The position numbers and the translations under genes were made by a program. From Rheinheimera pacifica (lineage in GTDB: Bacteria; Pseudomonadota; Gammaproteobacteria; Enterobacterales; Alteromonadaceae), in NCBI RefSeq assembly GCF_900108485.1, contig NZ_FNXF01000012.1:1-64000 (forward strand): a stretch of DNA of 64,000 nt, read 5' to 3'. Shown in pieces: positions 57,188-64,000 of this stretch. How positions within the stretch are numbered: the first letter of the stretch is position 1; every line of letters starts with the position of its first letter. Below the pieces are notes generated by a model. It was not told the DNA's origin. It did no database searches and was given only the letters and a program-made list of their open reading frames with translations.

Positions 57188-58777
57188 ATGATTTTTAGCC
57201 ATATCACCGATACGCCGGGCGAAGTCGCCAGTATCGCCATGCAGCTGCCATATCATAGCGATGCGCTGGCCTGCTACCGGCAGCTTACGGCCCAAAGCCC
57301 GTATTCACTGCTATTAGAATCGGCCGAAATAGACAGCAAAGATAACTTAAAAAGCCTGCTACTGATTGATGCGGCGCTACGGATAGAATGCAACGACCAA
57401 ACAGTAGTGGTTAAAGCGGTTAGCAACAATGGCGCAGTTTTATTACCCTATCTGGCAGATAAGCTCAGCAATAATGCGGCGGTTGAGCAAAGTAAAGACC
57501 AACTGCGTATTACCTATCAGCGGCCAGAATTATTGCTCGAAGAGAGCAAGCGGTTGTTAGCTGCCAACCCTTTTAATGTGCTGCGCACCTTACAATCTGA
57601 GCTTAAGTGCCAGAGCGATGAGCCGTTCGCAGTATTTTTAGGTGGCGTAATAGGCTATGACATGGTGGCCACTGTTGAGCAGTTGCCACAAGTGCCAACG
57701 GCAGAAAACCAGTGCCCGGATTATGTGTTTTATCTGGCAGAAACGCTGTTAGTGCTGGATCACCAAAGCGGCCACAGCCGGCTGGTCGGCAACGTATTTT
57801 GTGGTGAGCAAGCGCCAGCCAACTGTTTTGTCATTGGCAAACGGCTGGAACAACTCAAGCAGTTACTGCAAACTCCTGCTGTTGCTACCTCGCCTGCAAC
57901 GGCAATAAAGGCAGAGGTGCAAGTCGATATCAGCGATGCCGATTTTGTCGCCCAGGTAGAAAAACTAAAACAACATATTGTCGCCGGTGATATTTTTCAG
58001 GTGGTGCCATCGCGCTGTTTTCGCCTGCCCTGCCCTGATCCGCTTACCGCCTATGCCCGGTTAAAGCAGCAAAACCCCAGCCCTTATATGTTTTACTTAA
58101 CAGATACCGCCTTTACCTTGTTTGGCGCTTCGCCCGAGTCGGCGCTGAAGTTTGATGCGAAAAGCCGTCAGGTAGAAATTTACCCTATCGCTGGCACCCG
58201 CCGCAGAGGCTTTAAAGCTGATGGCAGCATAGACCGCGATCTGGATAGCCGCATTGAGCTGGAGCTGCGCCAGGATGAAAAAGAAAAAGCAGAGCATTTA
58301 ATGCTGGTCGATTTGGCCCGTAACGATGTAGCCCGTATCAGCGTGCCCGGCAGCCGCTACGTGAAAGAGCTGCTAAAAGTTGACCGTTACTCTTACGTCA
58401 TGCATTTAGTCTCCCGGGTGGTCGGTACCTTAAAGCCTGAACTTGACGCGCTGCATGCTTATCAGGCCTGTATGAATATGGGCACCTTGGTTGGCGCGCC
58501 CAAAGTAAAAGCCGCCGAGCTTATTCGTGGTGTCGAAGGCAAACGCCGCGGCAGCTACGGTGGCGCCGTCGGTTATTTAGCGGGTAACGGTGATTTTGAC
58601 AGCTGCATTGTGATCCGCTCGGCTTATGTCAGCAATAACACGGCTTATATTCAGGCCGGTGCCGGTGTGGTGTTTGACTCCATCGCCCAGGCAGAAGCCG
58701 ATGAAACCCGCAGTAAAGCCCAGGCGGTAATTAACGCCATAGTGTCAGCACACGCCATCCCAGCGATTAAGGAGTAA
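57188..58777 (+). CDS. trpE: Anthranilate synthase component I
   Basis: Makes anthranilate from chorismate with ammonia supplied by TrpG. 529 residues. The tryptophan-feedback motif LLES (42-45) is intact. Chorismate-binding core motifs include FQVVPSRCFRLPC, YPIAGTRRRG, HLMLVDLARNDVARIS and the C-terminal IQAGAGVVFDS. First structural gene after the attenuator; a three-base gap to trpG. Confidence 0.97.
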   Translation: MIFSHITDTPGEVASIAMQLPYHSDALACYRQLTAQSPYSLLLESAEIDSKDNLKSLLLIDAALRIECNDQTVVVKAVSNNGAVLLPYLADKLSNNAAVEQSKDQLRITYQRPELLLEESKRLLAANPFNVLRTLQSELKCQSDEPFAVFLGGVIGYDMVATVEQLPQVPTAENQCPDYVFYLAETLLVLDHQSGHSRLVGNVFCGEQAPANCFVIGKRLEQLKQLLQTPAVATSPATAIKAEVQVDISDADFVAQVEKLKQHIVAGDIFQVVPSRCFRLPCPDPLTAYARLKQQNPSPYMFYLTDTAFTLFGASPESALKFDAKSRQVEIYPIAGTRRRGFKADGSIDRDLDSRIELELRQDEKEKAEHLMLVDLARNDVARISVPGSRYVKELLKVDRYSYVMHLVSRVVGTLKPELDALHAYQACMNMGTLVGAPKVKAAELIRGVEGKRRGSYGGAVGYLAGNGDFDSCIVIRSAYVSNNTAYIQAGAGVVFDSIAQAEADETRSKAQAVINAIVSAHAIPAIKE

Positions 58778-58780
58778 CCT

Positions 58781-59365
58781 ATGGCCGTTATCTATTTACT
58801 CGACAATATCGACTCCTTCACTTACAACCTTGTCGATGAATTTGCCCAGTTGGGCTACGCGGTAAAGCTGTATCGCAACACCGTACCGGCTGACTATATT
58901 TACCAGCAAATGCTAAGCGAAGCCGAACCGGTATTACTGGCACTGTCGCCTGGCCCGGGCAGCCCGGCGCAGGCCGGGTCAATGTCAGCATTACTTAAGC
59001 TGTGTGACACACAATTTCCGGTACTGGGCATATGTCTGGGCCATCAGGCAATAGTAGAGCATTTTGGCGGTGTGGTCGGCCGCGCCGGTGAAACTGTGCA
59101 TGGCAAAACTGCCGCGATAACGCTGCATGAGCATCCGTTATTTGCCGGACTACCTAATCCGTTTCTGGTGGCACGTTATCACTCGTTGATGGCCACCGAA
59201 ATGCCCAACGCCCTAACCTTGCTGGCCAACGACAGGCACATTCCGATGGCGGTCATTAACGAGGATAAACGTATGCTGGGGTTTCAGTTTCACCCGGAAT
59301 CTATCTTAACTACGCTGGGTAAACCCTTGTTAAAAAACAGCATTGATTATTTATTACGAGGCTGA
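58781..59365 (+). CDS. trpG: Anthranilate synthase component II (glutamine amidotransferase)
   Basis: Releases ammonia from glutamine for TrpE. 194 residues, class I amidotransferase: nucleophile Cys85 in GICLGHQA, and the His/Glu pair in FQFHPES. It is a separate gene, not fused to trpD as in E. coli. Two bases separate it from trpD. Confidence 0.97.
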   Translation: MAVIYLLDNIDSFTYNLVDEFAQLGYAVKLYRNTVPADYIYQQMLSEAEPVLLALSPGPGSPAQAGSMSALLKLCDTQFPVLGICLGHQAIVEHFGGVVGRAGETVHGKTAAITLHEHPLFAGLPNPFLVARYHSLMATEMPNALTLLANDRHIPMAVINEDKRMLGFQFHPESILTTLGKPLLKNSIDYLLRG

Positions 59366-59367
59366 AG

Positions 59368-60417
59368 ATGACAGATCCGACATTAGCAACGGTACTTTCG
59401 ACAGTACAACACAGCCTCAGCGGTCAGCCATTGAGTTTTGCCCAGGCCGAACAGTTTTTTACTGCCGTAGTAAAAGGCGACGTTGAGCCGGTACACCTGA
59501 CAGCGCTGCTGGTCGCGCTTAAAATGCGCGGCGAAACTGCCGATGAAATTGCCGGTGCTGCCAGCGCGCTGCGTGCGGCCGCCACCGCATTTCCACAACA
59601 ACTTGCAGGCAGTATCGACTGCTGCGGCACCGGTGGTGATGGCAGCAATACTATTAATATCTCTACCACCGCCGCCATTGTAGGCGCCGCCATGGGCTTA
59701 AAAGTGGTAAAACACGGTAACCGCAGCGTGTCATCGCGCTCTGGCTCAGCCGATTTATTAGAGCAACTGGGCGTGAATATTCAAATGCCGCCGCAGCTGG
59801 CCGCTCACACCCTTGAGCAAACTAACTGCAGCTTTTTATTTGCCCCGCTGTACCATGCCGGTATTAAGCATGCGATGCCGGTGCGCAATGCCCTGAAAAG
59901 CCGTACGCTGTTTAATCTGTTAGGCCCGTTGGTTAACCCTGCCGCGCCGGATTATCAGCTGCTGGGTGTGTACGACCCTAAACTGTGCCGCGTCATGGCG
60001 CAGGCATTATTGCAACTTGGTGTAAAACGCGCCTGGGTGGTGCATGGCAGTGGTTGTGACGAAGTGGCGCTACACGGCACCACTTATGTCTGTGAGCTTA
60101 AAGATGGCAAGCTAAACGAGTTTAGCCTGACACCGGATGATTTTGGCGTTGCACTTACGCCGTTGTCAGCACTGGCAGGCGGCGAGCCGTCCGATAATGC
60201 GGCTGCAACGCTGGCTATTTTACAGGGCCAAGGGCAAAGCGCCCATAAAGCGGCAGTAGCGATAAATGTGGCTGCCATGCTGAAAATTGCCGGTATGGGT
60301 GATGATTTAAAAATAAACACCCAAGCGGTGCTGGAGCTGCTCAGCACTAATAAGGCCTTCAGCACTCTGTCGCAGTTTAAACAACTTAGCCAAACCAGGG
60401 AGCCGGCGCATGACTGA
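59368..60417 (+). CDS. trpD: Anthranilate phosphoribosyltransferase
   Basis: Adds phosphoribose from PRPP to anthranilate. 349 residues with the PRPP loop GTGGDGSNTINIST (from residue 87) and KHGNRSVSSRSGSADLLE. Its last eight bases overlap the trpC start. Confidence 0.97.
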   Translation: MTDPTLATVLSTVQHSLSGQPLSFAQAEQFFTAVVKGDVEPVHLTALLVALKMRGETADEIAGAASALRAAATAFPQQLAGSIDCCGTGGDGSNTINISTTAAIVGAAMGLKVVKHGNRSVSSRSGSADLLEQLGVNIQMPPQLAAHTLEQTNCSFLFAPLYHAGIKHAMPVRNALKSRTLFNLLGPLVNPAAPDYQLLGVYDPKLCRVMAQALLQLGVKRAWVVHGSGCDEVALHGTTYVCELKDGKLNEFSLTPDDFGVALTPLSALAGGEPSDNAAATLAILQGQGQSAHKAAVAINVAAMLKIAGMGDDLKINTQAVLELLSTNKAFSTLSQFKQLSQTREPAHD

Positions 60418-61816
60418 GCAAATGCCAAATGTACTGGCAAAAATTGTTGCGCATAAACGCGACGAAGTAACCACACTTAAACAGCAGCAACCGCTGGCAG
60501 GTTTTATTGCCGCGGTAGGTCCAAGTCAGCGTAATTTCCTTGCCGCGCTTAAACAACCTGGCCCGCGCTTTATTCTGGAGTGTAAAAAAGCTTCGCCATC
60601 TAAAGGCCTTATTCGCGCAGATTTTAACCTGCAGGAATTAGCCCAGGTATATGGCCAATATGCCGACTGCATTTCGGTACTTACCGATGAGAAATTCTTT
60701 CAGGGTAAGTATGAGTATTTACGCACCATGCGTGACCTGGTAGATAAACCGCTGCTGCATAAAGACTTTATTATCGACAGCTACCAGATTTACCTAGGCC
60801 GCCACTGCGGCGCCGATGCTGTGCTGTTAATGCTGTCGGTGCTAAATGACGAAGAGTATCGGGAGCTTGCCACCACGGCGGCAGAGCTGAATATGACAGT
60901 GCTGACGGAAGTAAGCAACGAGGAAGAAACACGACGTGCCGTTGCGCTTAACGCTGAGCTTATCGGCATTAATAACCGCGATTTGCGTGACTTAAGCACT
61001 AACTTAGACACCAGTTTTAACCTGGCGAAACTGATCCCCCCCGGCACAGCGGTAGTATCAGAGTCCGGTATATACACTAACCAGCAGGTGCGGCATTTAG
61101 CACAAGTAGCCGATGCGTTTTTAGTTGGCAGCTCGTTAATGGCACAAGCGGATTTAGCCTCCGCCACGCGCAAACTGGTGCTGGGTGAGCATAAAGTCTG
61201 TGGCCTTACCCGCCCCGAAGATGCCGCCGCCGCTTATGCAGCCGGCGCCTGTTATGGCGGCTTAATTTTTTATCCGCCATCAGCACGCAACGTTACACCA
61301 GAGCAAGCCGCGGTTGTGCAACAAGGCGCCCCGCTTAGCTATGGTGCACTTAAGTATGTCGGCGTGTTTGTTAATGCAGAGGCTACTGAGGTCGTTAAAC
61401 TGGCGCATAGCTTAGCACTTAGCGCCGTGCAGCTACACGGCGAGGAAGATGATAACTATATCAACGCGCTAAAACCGCTGTTACCGGCAGATTGTCAGAT
61501 TTGGAAAGCCTACCGGGTAAAAGATGCATTGCCGGCATTTACACCAGTTGCTGATCGTATTTTGCTCGATGCATATCATCCTACACAGCATGGCGGCAGC
61601 GGCATCAGCTTTAACTGGTCCTTGTTAACAGAACAAACGGCCAGTCAGCCCATAATGCTGGCCGGCGGTTTAAACAGCGATAACTGCCTTGCCGCCGCCA
61701 GATTGCCGGTAGCCGGGCTCGATTTTAATTCAGGGCTGGAAACTGCGCCAGGCATCAAAGATGCGGCGAAAATCCGCTCCGCCTTTACACAATTACGGGA
61801 GTTTCACTATGAGTGA
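60410..61816 (+). CDS. trpC: Bifunctional indole-3-glycerol phosphate synthase / phosphoribosylanthranilate isomerase
   Basis: Fusion TrpC-TrpF, as in E. coli. Residues 1 to about 256 form the IGPS barrel ([40 protein letters not shown]). The rest is the PRAI barrel ([42 protein letters not shown]). ATG overlaps trpD by eight bases; the end overlaps trpB by eight bases. Confidence 0.97.
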   Translation: MTEQMPNVLAKIVAHKRDEVTTLKQQQPLAGFIAAVGPSQRNFLAALKQPGPRFILECKKASPSKGLIRADFNLQELAQVYGQYADCISVLTDEKFFQGKYEYLRTMRDLVDKPLLHKDFIIDSYQIYLGRHCGADAVLLMLSVLNDEEYRELATTAAELNMTVLTEVSNEEETRRAVALNAELIGINNRDLRDLSTNLDTSFNLAKLIPPGTAVVSESGIYTNQQVRHLAQVADAFLVGSSLMAQADLASATRKLVLGEHKVCGLTRPEDAAAAYAAGACYGGLIFYPPSARNVTPEQAAVVQQGAPLSYGALKYVGVFVNAEATEVVKLAHSLALSAVQLHGEEDDNYINALKPLLPADCQIWKAYRVKDALPAFTPVADRILLDAYHPTQHGGSGISFNWSLLTEQTASQPIMLAGGLNSDNCLAAARLPVAGLDFNSGLETAPGIKDAAKIRSAFTQLREFHYE

Positions 61817-62999
61817 GCTAAAGCTTAATCCTTACTTTGGCCAGTATGGCGGTATGTTTGTGCCGCAGCTCCTGGTGCCGGCGCTAAAACAGCTGGAACA
61901 AGCCTATGTTGATGCCTTAGAAGACCCGGCCTTTCATGCCGAGTTTCAACAGCTATTAACCGAATACGCCGGTCGGCCAACGCCGTTAACGCTCTGCCGT
62001 AATATTTCGCCGAATCCTTTGGTAAAAATTTATTTAAAACGTGAAGACTTACTGCACGGTGGTGCGCATAAAACCAATCAGGTACTGGGCCAGGCGCTGC
62101 TGACCAAGCGTATGGGTAAAAAAGAAGTGATCGCCGAAACCGGCGCCGGCCAGCATGGTGTCGCCACTGCCCTGGCCTGTGCATTACTTGGTCTGAAGTG
62201 CCGCATTTATATGGGCGCTAAAGATATTGATCGCCAGCAACCGAACGTATTTCGGATGAAGCTGATGGGTGCTACCGTGATTCCGGTAACCAGCGGCAGC
62301 GGCACTTTAAAAGATGCGGTAAACGAAGCCATGCGCGACTGGTCGGCAACCTATGACAGCACCCACTATATGCTGGGTACCGCCGCAGGACCGCACCCGT
62401 TCCCAACCATAGTGCGTGATTTTCAGAAAATGATTGGCGAAGAAGCCAAACAGCAAATCTTACAAGCTGAAGGCAAATTGCCCGACGCGGTGATTGCCTG
62501 CGTTGGCGGTGGCTCTAATGCCATTGGCATGTTCGCCGATTTTATTGCCGAGGAAGGCGTAAAATTGATTGGCGTTGAACCCGGTGGTAAAGGCATTAAC
62601 ACCCACCAACACGGTGCAGCGCTGTCTACCGGCAGCTACGGTATTTTGCACGGTGCCTACACCGCCATTATGCAAACCAGCGACGGCCAGATTGAAGAGT
62701 CGTACTCCATTTCCGCCGGCCTCGACTACCCGGCAGTGGGCCCGCAGCATACCCATTTACAACAAACCGGCCGCGCCGAATATGTGGCAATAAATGACGA
62801 TGAAGCCCTGGCGGCATTTCAACAACTGGCGAAAAGTGAAGGTATTATTCCAGCTTTGGAAAGCTCGCACGCGCTGGCTTATGCGCTGAAACTGGCGGCG
62901 CAGGCAACAGAGCCAACGGTATTGTTAGTTAACTTATCCGGCCGTGGTGATAAAGACTTAGCCCATGTGCACAGCGTACTAGCAGGAGGCAGCCTATGA
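61809..62999 (+). CDS. trpB: Tryptophan synthase beta chain
   Basis: PLP enzyme joining indole and serine. 396 residues starting [20 protein letters not shown] Lys88 is in GGAHKTNQ, and the phosphate loop is [13 protein letters not shown] in the trpC end precedes the ATG; the longer frame from 61761 is inside trpC and is not used. Its stop overlaps trpA by four bases (ATGA). Confidence 0.98.
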   Translation: MSELKLNPYFGQYGGMFVPQLLVPALKQLEQAYVDALEDPAFHAEFQQLLTEYAGRPTPLTLCRNISPNPLVKIYLKREDLLHGGAHKTNQVLGQALLTKRMGKKEVIAETGAGQHGVATALACALLGLKCRIYMGAKDIDRQQPNVFRMKLMGATVIPVTSGSGTLKDAVNEAMRDWSATYDSTHYMLGTAAGPHPFPTIVRDFQKMIGEEAKQQILQAEGKLPDAVIACVGGGSNAIGMFADFIAEEGVKLIGVEPGGKGINTHQHGAALSTGSYGILHGAYTAIMQTSDGQIEESYSISAGLDYPAVGPQHTHLQQTGRAEYVAINDDEALAAFQQLAKSEGIIPALESSHALAYALKLAAQATEPTVLLVNLSGRGDKDLAHVHSVLAGGSL

Positions 63000-63796
63000 A
63001 GCGCTATCAGCAAATGTTTAACCGCTTAAACAGCGAAGGTCGCGGCGCTTTTGTCCCCTTTGTTACTATTGGCGACCCAACGTCGGCGCTGTCGTTTGAG
63101 ATTATTAAAACCCTGATTGACGCCGGTGCTGATGCATTGGAGCTGGGTATAGCGTTTTCTGACCCGATAGCTGATGGCCCGACCATTCAGGGGGCCAATA
63201 TCCGCGCTCTGGCCGCCGGTGTCACTCCAGCCATTAGCTTTGAGCTGATCAGTAAAATCCGCGCCTATCACGCCACTATCCCCATTGGTTTATTGCTGTA
63301 TTCAAACCTGGTGATGGCGCGTGGCATTGATAACTTTTATGCTAAAGCGGCTGCAGCCGGGGTCGATTCAGTGTTAATTGCCGATGTGCCACTGCACGAG
63401 AGCAAGCTGTTCCGCCAAAGCGCCGTTAAGCATGATATAGCGCCGATTTTTATTGTACCGCCTAATGTGGATGATGATGATCTGCGCGAAATTGCCTCTT
63501 ATGGCCGTGGCTACACTTATTTACTCAGCCGTGCCGGGGTTACCGGCGCTGAAACCGTGGCCGCTATGCCCACCAGTGAGCTGATTGCGCGTATTCGCAG
63601 CTATAACCCGGCACCGCCGTTGCTGGGGTTTGGTATCTCTACTCCTGCACATGTGAAAGATGCCATTCACAGCGGTGCTGCCGGTGCTATATCCGGCTCG
63701 GCTATTGTTAAGCTGATAGAGCAGCATCAAAACGAACCGGCAACCTTGCTGGCACAGTTAAAACAGTTTGTCAGCAATATGAAAGCCGCAACCTGA
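62996..63796 (+). CDS. trpA: Tryptophan synthase alpha chain
   Basis: Cleaves indole-3-glycerol phosphate to indole, which tunnels to TrpB. 266 residues; catalytic Glu49 and Asp60 are at the family positions ([15 protein letters not shown]). AGGAGG precedes the ATG. Last gene of the operon, ending at a strong terminator. Confidence 0.98.
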   Translation: MKRYQQMFNRLNSEGRGAFVPFVTIGDPTSALSFEIIKTLIDAGADALELGIAFSDPIADGPTIQGANIRALAAGVTPAISFELISKIRAYHATIPIGLLLYSNLVMARGIDNFYAKAAAAGVDSVLIADVPLHESKLFRQSAVKHDIAPIFIVPPNVDDDDLREIASYGRGYTYLLSRAGVTGAETVAAMPTSELIARIRSYNPAPPLLGFGISTPAHVKDAIHSGAAGAISGSAIVKLIEQHQNEPATLLAQLKQFVSNMKAAT

Positions 63797-63817
63797 AGTA
63801 ACAAACTACAACAACTT

Positions 63818-63847
63818 ACGCCACAGTCTGCTGTGGCGTGTTTTTTT
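63818..63847 (+). terminator. Terminator of the trp operon
   Basis: ACGCCACAG-tctg-CTGTGGCGT with a following T tract (GTTTTTTT), 21 bases after trpA. Confidence 0.93.
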
Positions 63848-63916
63848 ATCAAAGCAGTCGATTTTTCTGCCGCCGCGCAGGATAATAGCGGCTTTATGCT
63901 AAGCGGACCCACTTTT

Positions 63917-64000
63917 ATGCAAATCAGCGACAACAGCGTAGTACAGTTTCATTACACCCTAACCGATGTCAGCAATGGCGCCAATATTGAACTGGAAACG
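63917..64000 (+). CDS. FKBP-type peptidyl-prolyl isomerase (SlyD/FkpB-like), partial
   Basis: The first 28 codons of a frame that leaves the window. It begins MQISDNSVVQFHYTLTDVSN, the start of short FKBP-type isomerases, which act as proline isomerase and holdase in the cytoplasm. The rest, including any metal-binding His tail, cannot be seen, so SlyD versus FkpB is open. Confidence 0.7.
   Translation, partial: MQISDNSVVQFHYTLTDVSNGANIELET

Overview
The window is a contiguous stretch of gammaproteobacterial chromosome. Conserved blocks, all in family-typical order, are asd-fimV-truA-accD-folC-dedD-cvpA-purF, scpA-scpB-rluB, and a complete trpL-trpE-G-D-CF-B-A operon next to the PHP ribonuclease gene rnm and yciO. 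Protein similarity recalled from memory points to the Alishewanella/Rheinheimera/Arsukibacterium group of aquatic bacteria; this is inference and no search was run. Genes are densely packed with ordinary Shine-Dalgarno sites and hairpin terminators. No rRNA, tRNA or CRISPR array was seen.

Layout. 1-282: end of an IS21-like insertion sequence with the start of istA and five direct repeats at an exact 23-bp period. 0.5-4 kb: cysS, ppiB, lpxH and a PagL-like lipid A deacylase. 4-14.4 kb: a sugar-acid locus (LysR regulator, Gfo/Idh oxidoreductase, GH94 phosphorylase, GPH-type symporter, gluconokinase, divergent LacI/GntR-type repressor, TonB-dependent receptor). 14.4-18.8 kb: lipase-like lipoprotein, PAS-GGDEF diguanylate cyclase, miaE, Yip1-family membrane protein. 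18.8-29.7 kb: the purF-to-pdxB housekeeping block, all on the minus strand. 29.8-33.1 kb: a DUF4198/DUF2271/PepSY envelope trio, folE and a DUF2750 gene. 33.2-38.6 kb: ettA followed by lineage-specific small genes, including a 50-codon gene and a divergent H-NS-like protein. 38.6-50.2 kb: manC, carbonic anhydrase, purU, trmO, kelch protein, proS, ParDE, NSS transporter, yciI, galE, SDR. 50.4-52.5 kb: an unrecognised three-gene cassette. 52.6-64 kb: rluB-scpB-scpA-yciO-rnm, then the trp operon and the start of an FKBP-type isomerase gene.

The most interesting system is the 5-14 kb locus. GH94 phosphorylase plus gluconokinase plus symporter plus TonB receptor reads as uptake and phosphorolysis of cellobionate (glucosyl-gluconate, a product of oxidative cellulose cleavage): the phosphorylase would give glucose-1-phosphate and gluconate, and the kinase would make 6-phosphogluconate. 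Three matching 16-bp LacI-type operators (one perfect palindrome ATGGTTGCGCAACCAT) lie in the two promoter regions, tying receptor, operon and repressor into one local regulon. The second candidate for something undescribed is the 50.4-52.5 kb cassette: a protein with a glycine-rich hydrophobic hairpin, a SUMF1-domain lipoprotein and a zinc-ribbon membrane protein.

Coordinates use the start codon I judged best supported by ribosome binding site and family length. Several differ from the longest open frame, as stated in each entry.
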